DNA from: a virus
Virus record (IMG/VR): IMGVR_UViG_3300031787_007938
Span: 1-60,909 of that record
Length of the DNA: 60,909 nt
Reading direction: 5' to 3' (one strand)
The translations under genes and the position numbers were made by a program. Under the pieces are notes generated by a model. That model was not told the DNA's origin and searched no databases. It saw only the letters and a list, made by a program, of their open reading frames with translations. Position 1 is the stretch's first letter; each line of letters begins with the position of its first letter. This document shows positions 7,908 to 15,325 of this stretch, piece by piece.

Positions 7908-8288
7908 TTATTTATTTTTGTAGAATCTTTTTGAATTATCGTATTCGTCTTGTTCGTATACTACTTTCACTTTCTTATATAACCACTTTTCTGTAACTGT
8001 ACCGCACTCTCTATCTTCGATGAATGCTTGTCCAACGCCGTAATCGAAGCTGAGTTCTATTTCATCGTATTCTTTTAATGCGTCTTCATAAGATGCAAAT
8101 GGACCGAAAGTGTAAGTATCTTTTTCAGCATCGTAACCTTCAATCAATTCAAAGTCGTAGGACATGTCGCCATCGTGTACTGCGATATACGGACCGTATG
8201 TAACGAACCATAAGTTAGGTGACTGTCCGTCTCCAACCATTTCTCTTGCTAATTGTTTTGTCAGTGTTTGATCGTAACCTTGTTGCAT
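7908..8288 (-). CDS. Hypothetical protein (126 aa)
   Basis: An acidic protein rich in Tyr and Asp, with a mainly beta-strand pattern (LWFVTYGPYIAVHDGD, YTFGPFASYEDALKEY). No family is recognised. It lies in the run of small genes downstream of the promoter-like element at 9.2 kb. Confidence 0.6.
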   Translation of the reverse strand: MQQGYDQTLTKQLAREMVGDGQSPNLWFVTYGPYIAVHDGDMSYDFELIEGYDAEKDTYTFGPFASYEDALKEYDEIELSFDYGVGQAFIEDRECGTVTEKWLYKKVKVVYEQDEYDNSKRFYKNK

Positions 8289-8302
8289 AGTAAGTTTAGT
8301 TT

Positions 8303-8506
8303 TTATTGTTCGAAATAATAATTTTTAGTGATCCATCGGCCAGTGGCATCTTGAGTTTCAACTTGATAGTCTCCGTCGTATCCACGATTCTCGCGTGGTA
8401 CCAACCACACTTTAATTTCGCCGTCTTCGATCTTCAATTCGGCTCCGTCCCATGATTGTTCGATAGTTTCTAAATTCTGTAATTCTCTTTTTGTGTATGT
8501 ATACAT
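8303..8506 (-). CDS. Hypothetical protein (67 aa)
   Basis: A small acidic beta-rich protein (MYTYTKRELQNLETIEQSWDGAELK...). The start follows AAAGTT. No known family; its neighbours are similarly small acidic proteins, a typical composition for phage early proteins that bind or mimic host factors (inference). Confidence 0.6.
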   Translation of the reverse strand: MYTYTKRELQNLETIEQSWDGAELKIEDGEIKVWLVPRENRGYDGDYQVETQDATGRWITKNYYFEQ

Positions 8507-8524
8507 AACTTTTATTTTGATTAA

Positions 8525-8746
8525 TTATTTAGATTCGCCTATGCCTATTTTATAGTTTTGTTTAGCCATAACCATCAATGGTGTTTCTTTTGTACCGTGC
8601 ATCCAATGAAACATAAGATCGTTAACCAACTCTGCGTAAAATTCTGGATCGTTCTTAATATCTTCTAACGTAGGTGAGAATGCATCTTCGATCTCTTGTG
8701 ATCTGTCAATGAAATTAATATCTATGTAATAATTGATTGTGTTCAT
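8525..8746 (-). CDS. Hypothetical protein (73 aa)
   Basis: An acidic protein (MNTINYYIDINFIDRSQEIEDAF...) with a helical C-terminus ending NYKIGIGESK. The start follows AAAGTT. It is separated from the upstream gene by the terminator at 8779-8803, so its expression depends on read-through or a weak local promoter. Confidence 0.6.
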   Translation of the reverse strand: MNTINYYIDINFIDRSQEIEDAFSPTLEDIKNDPEFYAELVNDLMFHWMHGTKETPLMVMAKQNYKIGIGESK

Positions 8747-8778
8747 AACTTTTATTTTAATTTGATTAGATTAGATAA

Positions 8779-8803
8779 TAAAAAAAGTGGCATTTAGCCA
8801 CTT
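8779..8803 (-). terminator. Rho-independent terminator
   Basis: On the minus strand a perfect 7-bp stem AAGTGGC/GCCACTT with a 5-nt loop runs into a T tract. It follows the 118-aa gene at once. This suggests that gene is made in excess over the genes beyond the terminator. Confidence 0.85.
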
Positions 8804-8806
8804 GAA

Positions 8807-9163
8807 TTATTTAATAGCTGTCAAACGATTAACAGCTGCAGCAGTAAGACCAGCATCTTTAAGCTGTTGCTTAAGCTTAGATAAGTTCTGAAACTTACCG
8901 TTCTTAACGTTGTACTGAGCACAGATCTGATTGATCGTAGCAGCTTCACGTTTGAACATTGCCAAGAATTGCATCGCTTCTTTAAGCTGTTTGTTCGTAC
9001 GACACGGGATAATTTGCTTCTTACCGAAGAAGTCTACGTACTCTACGTGTGTACCACTAGAAGCTTTCTCAGTAAGCTTTGTAGCTGATTTTGGCAAATA
9101 AACTGTTTGCTCTTGAGATGAAGTACTCCAGATAGCGTCGTTGTAAGTTGTTACTTTGTTCAT
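8807..9163 (-). CDS. Hypothetical protein, probably highly expressed (118 aa)
   Basis: First gene after the promoter-like element at 9207-9288 and followed at once by a terminator. Its codons favour C-ending and CGT forms (AAC, TAC, ATC, CGT) far more than neighbouring genes, which suggests strong translation. Residues 1-50 look unstructured; residues about 55-115 are helical (LKEAMQFLAMFKREA, LKQQLKDAGLTAAAVNRL) and could bind DNA. No family is recognised. Confidence 0.65.
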   Translation of the reverse strand: MNKVTTYNDAIWSTSSQEQTVYLPKSATKLTEKASSGTHVEYVDFFGKKQIIPCRTNKQLKEAMQFLAMFKREAATINQICAQYNVKNGKFQNLSKLKQQLKDAGLTAAAVNRLTAIK

Positions 9164-9206
9164 ATTATGTTTTTTTTAGTTGTTTAGTTATTTGTTTATC
9201 GTTATA

Positions 9207-9288
9207 GGGTAAATGTACGACGACTGTTTCAAACAAAAAAATTATTTAGCAACTATTTTCAAAAATACTTCAGGGAGAACCAACGCTT
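9207..9288 (-). promoter_or_regulatory. Promoter-like element, copy 1 of 3
   Basis: Minus-strand order: GGTTCTCCC, then TATTTTTGAAAATAGTTGC, then AAATAATTTTTTTG, a 16-bp spacer, and GTACATTTAC, whose complement lies at 9209-9217. The same blocks recur at 11816-11890 and 15583-15660. The final TAnnTTTA box resembles the Bacteroidota -7 element TAnnTTTG, and the T-rich block sits at about -33. The element lies 45-125 bp upstream of the 118-aa gene. Confidence 0.7.
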
Positions 9289-9335
9289 TATGTATATTTT
9301 TTCAGTGAATATATATCTTTTTGGTAACTAATCTG

Positions 9336-9402
9336 TTGGGTAGGGCCCCATGGGATGCGTATTGGGGTAGGCCCCTATGTTAGCCTATTGGCAGGCCCCC
9401 TT
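9336..9402. other. GC-rich inverted-repeat block in a gene-free region
   Basis: The 9164-9612 interval has no gene. Besides the promoter-like element and a terminator it holds this unusual GC-rich stretch with three short related runs (agggcccc, taggcccct, caggccccc), each able to pair within itself (for example GGGG-CCTA-CCCC on the minus strand). In a genome near one-third GC this stands out. It could be a structured RNA end, a protein-binding site or an origin-related element. Nothing decides among these. Confidence 0.35.
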
Positions 9403-9511
9403 TGAGCTGAATGGTCAGCACTGGGTGAGCTCTCGATGCACTTTCTATTGCGGCATATATCTGTATATTGTGAGGATATTACGATTATTTTCCATGTGAA
9501 TTTGAACATAT

Positions 9512-9568
9512 AAAAAAAAGATCAGCTATTGTGTTGGCTTAGATAAACCGTTACAGATAACTGATCTT
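9512..9568 (-). terminator. Terminator with extended hairpin
   Basis: On the minus strand AAGATCAG pairs with CTGATCTT across about 35 nt that can fold further, and eight T follow. It lies 45 bp after the HTH gene. It closes the unit that starts near 11.8 kb. Confidence 0.7.
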
Positions 9569-9612
9569 GAGTGAAGCTTTAGTATCGCTTCAAATAATAA
9601 AGATGAGAGAGA

Positions 9613-9879
9613 TTACGCGTTGGCCAACTTGCTCAACTTAACCGCATTCGATACACGGCTACGAGTCATATCGTAAGCTTTGTTAACGATAGAATCGTTG
9701 AAGTACTTACCACTAACTACGTCAGATACGTGAGTTGAAGAGTAACCAGTTTCGTCAGCGATACGACTAATATCGCCAGTGCGTAAGCGACGGTTGATAC
9801 GACTAACTTTTTGAATGTAAGTCAACTTAGTGTAAGTTGAAGGACGATTGCTCTTCGGTGTGCTGTTTGTTTTTTTCAT
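9613..9879 (-). CDS. Helix-turn-helix protein (88 aa)
   Basis: Residues about 35-75 (GDISRIADETGYSSTHVSDVVSGKY) match a lambda-repressor/Cro-type helix-turn-helix, with a basic N-terminal arm (KKTNSTPKSNRPSTY). Codon use is strongly biased to CGT, AAC, TAC and ATC, unlike most neighbours, so high expression is likely. It may be a phage transcription regulator acting on the three promoter-like elements close by; that is inference. Start context is CGTTATG. Confidence 0.75.
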   Translation of the reverse strand: MKKTNSTPKSNRPSTYTKLTYIQKVSRINRRLRTGDISRIADETGYSSTHVSDVVSGKYFNDSIVNKAYDMTRSRVSNAVKLSKLANA

Positions 9880-9970
9880 AACGTGTTTTTTGTTTAATTG
9901 TTAATTGTTATATAGTAAATATAAGAAACTCTTTTTAATTATAAAAGTTTATTTTTTAAGTAATGAAAGT

Positions 9971-10174
9971 TTAATCTTTCATGTTAGCTGGCATCATTGC
10001 TTCTATTCCTGATCTGCAACCAGCATGGAATACTTTCAACACGTCTATATTTTCTTCTATCGTAACTTCTACTCTTGTCCATGAATCGTCTTGTTTAATG
10101 ATAGACATTTTTTCTCCTAACTCACTCATAAGGAATTTGATTCTGTCGTTCTGAATTGAAAATTGATATTTCAT
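9971..10174 (-). CDS. Hypothetical protein (67 aa)
   Basis: The frame is open to 10249, but ATG 10174 follows AAAGTT and gives MKYQFSIQNDRIKFLMSEL. This start also removes an overlap with the upstream gene. The product is a small alpha/beta protein of unknown function. Confidence 0.55.
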   Translation of the reverse strand: MKYQFSIQNDRIKFLMSELGEKMSIIKQDDSWTRVEVTIEENIDVLKVFHAGCRSGIEAMMPANMKD

Positions 10175-10193
10175 AACTTTTATTTTTTTAAAT

Positions 10194-10700
10194 TTACTGA
10201 TTTGAAATGTATTTGTGAAATCTTTCTTCCATGTCTTTTTCAGCATCAATCCTAGATTCTCGACTTCTGTTTCCGTCGTAAAGATCTACAAAAAATTCTG
10301 GCTGACGATCAACTTTTCTGTAAATAATTGCATTGACTCTTGTGCCACCCCATTCAATTTGTGTATCGATATAGCCATGTCCTTCGTCGTTGAACTCGTG
10401 ATTCTCGTTCAGACAAAAAAAGCCTTTTACTTTGGCTATTCTCCACTTGAAAGCCTCTTTCGCAATTCTCTTCTTGTACTCAGCAGATTGAGACTTATCG
10501 AACTTACTCATGATACCGAATAACTCGCACTCTTTAGAATAGAGATCGTGCCATCTTGTAGGCTCTTCATCTATGTCTATAAACTCTAACACAATTGTTT
10601 CTACGAATAGCTCTACTGCTTTGTTAACTTGCATGTTTTTATCATGCGTTTCGATTACGTCTGTTTGACGTTGTAATTCTGCAAATTGTCTTGTTGTCAT
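10194..10700 (-). CDS. Hypothetical protein (168 aa)
   Basis: A charged soluble protein (MTTRQFAELQRQTDVIETHD...) with a helical first half and a probable beta-sheet second half (GYIDTQIEWGGTRVNAIIYRKVD). No recognised motif. Start context AAAGTT-ATG; part of the small-gene unit. Confidence 0.6.
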   Translation of the reverse strand: MTTRQFAELQRQTDVIETHDKNMQVNKAVELFVETIVLEFIDIDEEPTRWHDLYSKECELFGIMSKFDKSQSAEYKKRIAKEAFKWRIAKVKGFFCLNENHEFNDEGHGYIDTQIEWGGTRVNAIIYRKVDRQPEFFVDLYDGNRSRESRIDAEKDMEERFHKYISNQ

Positions 10701-10719
10701 AACTTTAATTTTTTTTTGA

Positions 10720-10830
10720 TTACGCGAAAATGATTGCTAATGTCCATGCCATTGCGGTGGCTACTGCTATTACACTTGAGCAAATGATTGTCGCGATTAA
10801 CGCTGTGATAATTTTGTCTGATCTTTTCAT
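10720..10830 (-). CDS. Tiny membrane peptide (36 aa)
   Basis: ATG 10830 (AAAGTT before it) to TAA 10720. After a short basic N-terminus (MKRSDK) nearly all residues form one or two hydrophobic helices (IICSSVIAVATAMAW). The strong start context supports translation. Possibly a membrane-active early peptide; function unknown. Confidence 0.55.
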   Translation of the reverse strand: MKRSDKIITALIATIICSSVIAVATAMAWTLAIIFA

Positions 10831-10842
10831 AACTTTTGTTTT

Positions 10843-10977
10843 TTATTTTTGATTAATTTTTTCTAATACTTTGATTGCGGTCTCTTCATCTACCCAATCG
10901 TTTCCGTCCAAATCTACTAGGTGACCTATGTAATACATAAAGTCCCAACATTTTAAGTCTTGTAATTTCATTTTCAT
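10843..10977 (-). CDS. Small hypothetical protein (44 aa)
   Basis: ATG at 10977 (an alternative ATG is at 10971) to TAA 10843. The product contains LKCWDFMYYIGHLVDLDGND and a helical end. It sits between the GP88-like gene and the tiny membrane peptide with almost no spacing. No family recognised. Confidence 0.5.
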   Translation of the reverse strand: MKMKLQDLKCWDFMYYIGHLVDLDGNDWVDEETAIKVLEKINQK

Positions 10978-10982
10978 ATTTT

Positions 10983-11768
10983 TTATTTATTTCTGTTAAT
11001 ATCGTCTATCGCTACGATGAATGCGTTGTTAGTCTTCTCTACTTTGTTCTTTACACGTTTGAACTTCAAGCCAACGATCACGCCTTGTTCATCTACGTAT
11101 CGCATATCGTATGCATCTCCGTCAACAACTTTATAGCCTTTGTAAGTTTCAGGTAAATTCTTTTCGAATACGACAGCCACACGACCAGATTTGTTATCGA
11201 GTATCTCTTCGCATGCAGACCAGTTGTGTCCAGAATAACTGAACGTAAGATCGTAGTTGCTATGCTTCTCTAATAATCTGAAACGCTTAGGCACTTTAGT
11301 GTAGTCGTAGAATTGTATGTCTGGAAATATTTCGAATAACGTTAAGCCATTGTGTTTAAACAGTGTCGGCTCAAGATCAGAAGTACCATTCAAACGTACT
11401 GAGAATTTCATTTGCTTCTTCTCAGCTTTTGCTTTGGCTTGTTCGATCTCTTTAATTACCCACGACATGAAGTAGTCGCGATTAGTGAAAAACATTTGAG
11501 TTTTCTTGATACGAGATTCAACGATACGATTTGTTTTATCCATGATAACTTGACCGCTACCGAATAAGCATGCATTCGTACATTCTTCCGTACGCATCGG
11601 GCACACCTCGTATCCGCTCAGGTTGGCGGGTGCCAAATAGATAATATACGTAAGTTCGTTGTATTTTTCGTTTTTGAGTATCTTAGCGCTTGAGTTAACA
11701 GCACCGATGTAAGAAAGTCCAGTTTCGCGTTTAGCTTGAGCAGCATTTTTGTAATTCAACTTCGTCAT
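10983..11768 (-). CDS. GP88-like protein (261 aa)
   Basis: The pattern NLSGYEVCPMRTEECTNACL followed by a Gly-rich turn is that of the phage GP88 family (CP-x-x-x-x-x-C-x-x-x-C after a SGxx motif), known from mycobacteriophages and other phages, with no established function. The four clustered Cys could bind a metal or an Fe-S cluster. It is the first gene after promoter-like copy 2 and its codons are strongly optimised, so it is probably abundant. Confidence 0.7.
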   Translation of the reverse strand: MTKLNYKNAAQAKRETGLSYIGAVNSSAKILKNEKYNELTYIIYLAPANLSGYEVCPMRTEECTNACLFGSGQVIMDKTNRIVESRIKKTQMFFTNRDYFMSWVIKEIEQAKAKAEKKQMKFSVRLNGTSDLEPTLFKHNGLTLFEIFPDIQFYDYTKVPKRFRLLEKHSNYDLTFSYSGHNWSACEEILDNKSGRVAVVFEKNLPETYKGYKVVDGDAYDMRYVDEQGVIVGLKFKRVKNKVEKTNNAFIVAIDDINRNK

Positions 11769-11815
11769 AACTTATTATTTTTTTTGTTAATATTACCTCC
11801 TGAATGGCGGCAACA

Positions 11816-11890
11816 GTGTAAAAGTACCGCTTTTTGGCTAACAAAAAAATTATTTAGCAACTATTTTCAAAAATACTTCAGGGAGAACCA
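11816..11890 (-). promoter_or_regulatory. Promoter-like element, copy 2 of 3
   Basis: Minus strand: GGTTCTCCC, TATTTTTGAAAATAGTTGC, AAATAATTTTTTTG, a 15-bp spacer with AAAGCG, and GTACTTTTAC at 11818-11826. The upstream half (over 40 bp) is essentially identical to copy 1. It lies about 50 bp upstream of the GP88-like start. Confidence 0.7.
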
Positions 11891-11933
11891 AGCAGTTACA
11901 CATATATAAAATCGTTATACATAACTGATTGGC

Positions 11934-12224
11934 TCAGTCGATCTTATATTTAGCAAATAATCTATTTAATGATGTGTCTTCGATGGGGGTAAGCGTAAGC
12001 TTCTTTTCGAGCTTCTTTACTTGTTCGATATCGATCTTGACTTGATCTGCGTGTATGAACTTTTCTCTGTGCGTGATATAGAATTTGTATCTCTCAGTCA
12101 TCGCTTCGTGTAGAAGCTTTATTCTTTTGTATTTGGTTTGAGACTGAGCGTAGGCATCTGCTTTATCTGCTGACTTTAGTAATTTGTCAGCCATCTTAGA
12201 TAGCATAGATGCCGTTTTATTCAT
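11934..12224 (-). CDS. Hypothetical helical protein (96 aa)
   Basis: Highly charged and helical (MLSKMADKLLKSADKADAYA...), with heptad-like spacing. Its stop abuts the sequence upstream of promoter-like copy 2, so it is the last gene of the unit from 15.5 kb. Unknown function. Confidence 0.6.
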   Translation of the reverse strand: MNKTASMLSKMADKLLKSADKADAYAQSQTKYKRIKLLHEAMTERYKFYITHREKFIHADQVKIDIEQVKKLEKKLTLTPIEDTSLNRLFAKYKID

Positions 12225-12226
12225 AG

Positions 12227-12541
12227 CTACTTCTTTAGCATGTAGTCTGTTATTGTTCTGCGTAATTCTGTTAACGCTTCAGTGTTGGCTTTTACTAGAT
12301 CAGCCATTCTGTTTCTCTCTTCCACTATCAACGACATCATTTCTTCTCTTAGATCTGCAACTTCCTGTTCCAACTCTTCGTTCTTCTTCAACAATCTTTG
12401 ATAATCTTCATCGTTCTTTTTGGATATTTTACTGTAGGTATTCCAAGCGAAGTAACCGAGTAGTACCGCTAAGATTCCTAAAATTCCATATTGGGTAGCA
12501 ACAGATGAAAAGTTGATTCCTCCGATTTGTAATAGTGTCAT
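12227..12541 (-). CDS. Membrane-anchored coiled-coil protein, BhlA/UviB holin-like layout
   Basis: 104 aa: one hydrophobic helix (ATQYGILGILAVLLGYFAWNTY, about residues 15-35) followed by a long charged coiled coil (DYQRLLKKNEELEQEVADLR). This layout is that of small holin-like BhlA/UviB peptides, though here it lies far from the endolysin. It could also be a general membrane-anchored phage protein. Confidence 0.5.
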   Translation of the reverse strand: MTLLQIGGINFSSVATQYGILGILAVLLGYFAWNTYSKISKKNDEDYQRLLKKNEELEQEVADLREEMMSLIVEERNRMADLVKANTEALTELRRTITDYMLKK

Positions 12542-12543
12542 CT

Positions 12544-12765
12544 TTAATTTAACGAGCTATAGTGATTATATAATAAAGTTTCCCAACACTCAGAGAGTTT
12601 TTTAATGTTTGCAGCTGTCGGTTTTATTTGATCTTTAGCGAACATGTCTAAGATCAATTTAACCCAAGCTTCTTGGCTATTGACTCTCAATAAAGGGTGG
12701 TTTCCTTTAGGTATTGACTTCTTTGCGATTTCGTCTAATGCTATATAAGTTTTCATACCTGACAA
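12544..12765 (-). CDS. Hypothetical protein (73 aa)
   Basis: A helical protein (MKTYIALDEIAKKSIPKGNHPLL...). The start at 12765 could instead be the ATG three codons on. An AATATTTATT-type motif is present just upstream (complement at 12764-12773, overlapping the start). No family recognised. Confidence 0.55.
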   Translation of the reverse strand: MSGMKTYIALDEIAKKSIPKGNHPLLRVNSQEAWVKLILDMFAKDQIKPTAANIKKLSECWETLLYNHYSSLN

Positions 12766-12784
12766 TAAATATGTTTATAAATTA

Positions 12785-13168
12785 TTAATTAAATTGAATG
12801 AAGTATTTTTTCAGCTCTTGCACACACTTTTTTTTATCTCTGTTCGCTATTGATTCTGCTTGCTTCTCCATTGGATGATCGTCGTGATTGTAATCTCTGT
12901 CCAATTGATAGTAAGTGCTTTTTGCATGGTATCTATAATGAACATACTCGTGTATTATTGTGTCGGCCAATTCGTCCAGTGCATCATGCATCTGACTGTT
13001 AACGTATATCATGTCTTCCTCGTAATCATATTCTCCTTGCGCGTACTCTCCATTGAGGTAATTAGGCTTTCTAAATTCAAGAATAGGATAGGGCTTCACG
13101 CCTCTTCCGTATCTTTTCTTGCACCATTCCAATATCTTGACTGCGTGAAACCTAGTGATTTTTTTCAT
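12785..13168 (-). CDS. HExxH zinc metalloprotein, SprT-like
   Basis: 127 aa with DTIIHEYVHYRYH near residues 85-97, the HExxH zinc-protease motif, and a later Glu in DDHPMEKQAESIAN that could be the third ligand. Length and layout resemble SprT-like or small phage zincins. It lies directly next to a second HExxH protein, separated by one base, so the two may act together. Substrate unknown. Confidence 0.75.
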   Translation of the reverse strand: MKKITRFHAVKILEWCKKRYGRGVKPYPILEFRKPNYLNGEYAQGEYDYEEDMIYVNSQMHDALDELADTIIHEYVHYRYHAKSTYYQLDRDYNHDDHPMEKQAESIANRDKKKCVQELKKYFIQFN

Positions 13169-13169
13169 G

Positions 13170-13793
13170 TTAGATTTGTTCTTGTTTGAATACTTTAGCT
13201 ATTCTTTTTGGTATCGTTCTGTAGCTCTTCTGGAATGTTTTAGGCATAACCTCTAGTAAAGCTTTGTTCTTATAAGGCGAATTGTTTGGCGATGACCAGC
13301 GTCTTGTGGTCTTCATCCAGTTATAAAAATATACGTAACTGTTCGCTCTCTTTATGTAAGAATCTATGTCAATGTCTAGACCGAAATCTTTGATTATTTG
13401 CACTGATCTCTTCTCGTTATCAAGTTCCATATCTCTAGCGGCATTTATATACTTGTCAGTATTTCTAATGTCTTTGCCTTGCAACCAATCAGTCATCTTA
13501 TCGAGGCTGTTACCCAAGTTTCTCCATGGTTTACAATTGTCTACGTATTGAGTGAGATGTCCAAACTCGTGAACTAGTATTTCTAAAGCAAGCGGAGACT
13601 TCATAGCGACTACAAGCATTCCGCCTTCATCATCGAAATATCCTGAACACTTAATGTTTCCGTCTAGTTTCAAGTAACCTACTTCACGCAATACTAATTT
13701 TATTCCGTGCTTTCTGCACTTGCCCTTTACATAGTGTAAGAAGTGCTTCGCTGATTTGCTGCAAAATATTTTGTCGTTGTTTGTTTTGTCCAT
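13170..13793 (-). CDS. HExxH metalloprotein (207 aa)
   Basis: Contains ILVHEFGHLTQY at about residues 74-85, an HExxH zincin motif preceded by hydrophobic residues, and a downstream D-N-E stretch (AARDMELDNEKRSV) that could hold the third ligand. The family is unclear; M48- and ImmA-like peptidases share the motif. Its 5' end overlaps the upstream gene by 110 bp in another frame, which is unusual here, and no later start is plausible. Confidence 0.7.
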   Translation of the reverse strand: MDKTNNDKIFCSKSAKHFLHYVKGKCRKHGIKLVLREVGYLKLDGNIKCSGYFDDEGGMLVVAMKSPLALEILVHEFGHLTQYVDNCKPWRNLGNSLDKMTDWLQGKDIRNTDKYINAARDMELDNEKRSVQIIKDFGLDIDIDSYIKRANSYVYFYNWMKTTRRWSSPNNSPYKNKALLEVMPKTFQKSYRTIPKRIAKVFKQEQI

Positions 13794-13962
13794 AATTATT
13801 TATCATTTTAATGAATTTATTGTGATCGTATTCGCCGTCAGCATAAAAACTAGTTAGCTTAGATTTGTCAATTCTTGATCCAACCTTAAACTTCTTACAC
13901 CATTGATTGTATGATATTTGTTTTGTTGGATAAGAGGATTTTTGTATTTTTATGTGTTTCAT
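13684..13962 (-). CDS. Hypothetical protein (92 aa)
   Basis: ATG 13962 with TAGTT before it gives MKHIKIQKSSYPTKQISYNQW. The segment YNQW...TSFYADGEYDHNKFI resembles the N-terminal part of the 153-aa protein at 44658-45119 (YQWW...EKIIHGDYDSSTY), so the two may share a small domain. The last 36 codons overlap the HExxH gene. Confidence 0.5.
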   Translation of the reverse strand: MKHIKIQKSSYPTKQISYNQWCKKFKVGSRIDKSKLTSFYADGEYDHNKFIKMINNYGQNKQRQNILQQISEALLTLCKGQVQKARNKISIA

Positions 13963-14022
13963 AACTATTATTTTATAAATGTAATCTATATTTTTGAGAT
14001 TATAAAATTTCAAGTACAAGTG

Positions 14023-14283
14023 TTAGAAATCTATTTTTTCTTTTATGTTCATCATGCACTCGATTATTAAATGAGGAGATACTACACCGAATTGCATGTC
14101 TTTTATGAATTTATCTTTATTGTTTAGCACATCATCGCATGATGCGAGCATACGTTCACGAAAGAATACCAAGTCAATATCACTCAATTCTTTAATTGCT
14201 TTTGTCATAATCTGACGATTTGTTTTATGCTTCATGTCTTGTTTTATTTTATTTGTGAATGCTGTTATTTGATAGTGGTTCAA
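14023..14283 (-). CDS. Hypothetical protein with TTG start (86 aa)
   Basis: A helical, charged protein (MNHYQITAFTNKIKQD...). The start codon is TTG, preceded by AAAAGTT exactly as many ATG starts here are, which supports the start. No family recognised. Confidence 0.55.
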   Translation of the reverse strand: MNHYQITAFTNKIKQDMKHKTNRQIMTKAIKELSDIDLVFFRERMLASCDDVLNNKDKFIKDMQFGVVSPHLIIECMMNIKEKIDF

Positions 14284-14288
14284 AACTT

Positions 14289-14594
14289 TTATTTTTTATT
14301 GAATAATGCGTTGAATATTTCTTGTCTAGCTTTTTCAGTGTCAGATCTACTTTTTCCTCCAATATGCCACTCTACTACTTCGTGATCTGATATTGATCTG
14401 TATTCTTTCCAGTCATATACTGTGAACACAGTTCCGTCTTCGGTTTCCATTTCCCACTCAAAATTGACTTTGTCTTCGCCATCATTACCTGAGTAATTTG
14501 GTTCGCCTAATACAGATATTAAATTTGCTAAAGTTTCACTAACTACTGAATCATGGAATGATGTTTCTCCTATTGATTTGAATGTTGCTTTCAT
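14289..14594 (-). CDS. Hypothetical protein (101 aa)
   Basis: Alpha/beta protein starting MKATFKSIGETSFHDSVV. The pattern ISVLGEPNYSGNDGEDKVNFEWEM, then FTVYDWKEYR and EWHIGG is that of a family seen in large phages (a beta-sheet around DGxxFTVYDWK). I know no function. Start context AAAGTT-ATG. Confidence 0.6.
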   Translation of the reverse strand: MKATFKSIGETSFHDSVVSETLANLISVLGEPNYSGNDGEDKVNFEWEMETEDGTVFTVYDWKEYRSISDHEVVEWHIGGKSRSDTEKARQEIFNALFNKK

Positions 14595-14614
14595 AACTTT
14601 AATTTTGTTTTTAA

Positions 14615-15049
14615 TTATAAACTGTTAATGTAATTGTTGACTATTCTTGCGTTATTGGTCGCATCGCTATCATATCCGCCTACAGAGAATATAGCGTGCT
14701 CGTCTTCATCTTCTTGATTGCGACTTCTCGCGTTCTTTACTCGAGACTTAAGTGCTTCCACGGTAGTCTCTTCTAAACCGTATTGACCTTCGAAACCGTA
14801 ACACGAACAATGTGATCCATGCATCTCGTACAACTTACCAGTCTCTTTGTCTTTGAGCACAAAGAACGAAGTAGAGTCGCAACCCCAACTGCCAACTGAT
14901 TCGTAAGCTACGAGTACATCAAGCTTTTCTAACCGCTCTTGCACTACTTTTCTTGATTCAGCTTCATATGGATCTTCGCAGTAATTGTATGCGATGTGCT
15001 CTTTTACTTGAGCTTCAGTTTTTCCTAACAAATCTTCAATTGCTAACAT
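14615..15049 (-). CDS. Hypothetical Cys-rich protein (144 aa)
   Basis: Contains GSWGCDSTSFFVLKDKETGK followed by HGSHCSCYGFEGQ. This W-G-C and C-x-C pairing looks like a conserved structural or metal site in phage hypothetical proteins. The C-terminus is polar (NARSRNQEDEDEH). Function unknown. Confidence 0.6.
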   Translation of the reverse strand: MLAIEDLLGKTEAQVKEHIAYNYCEDPYEAESRKVVQERLEKLDVLVAYESVGSWGCDSTSFFVLKDKETGKLYEMHGSHCSCYGFEGQYGLEETTVEALKSRVKNARSRNQEDEDEHAIFSVGGYDSDATNNARIVNNYINSL

Positions 15050-15074
15050 AGTTTTTTGTTTTAATTTATTTTAA

Positions 15075-15305
15075 TTATCTTTCCAAATCAACATAATCAC
15101 CAAAATTCTCATCAAATACTTTTATAAGATTCTCATAATCTCCACTCGTCATTTCAATACGAATTTCTTCGCGTTGTTCTTGATCTAATCCAAGTTGCTT
15201 TCCTAATTTACTTGCTATGCCTAATAAGACAAACGCATTGCCATCGGGTCCTGTCAAATCAATTACCATTTTTTCTAATCTTTCTTTTTTGTTTTTAATT
15301 GCCAT
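15075..15305 (-). CDS. Hypothetical protein (76 aa)
   Basis: Includes VIDLTGPDGNAFVLLGIASKLGKQLGLDQ, a pattern shared by small phage proteins in which DLTGPDGN opens a helix. The role is unknown. It lies close behind the first gene of this unit. Confidence 0.6.
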   Translation of the reverse strand: MAIKNKKERLEKMVIDLTGPDGNAFVLLGIASKLGKQLGLDQEQREEIRIEMTSGDYENLIKVFDENFGDYVDLER

Positions 15306-15325
15306 AAATTTTATTTTTGATTTTA

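Noticed and set aside
9301-9612. CRISPR array or tandem repeats in the gene-free region
   Set aside because: No regular repeat-spacer pattern is present; the similar GC runs are short and unevenly spaced.
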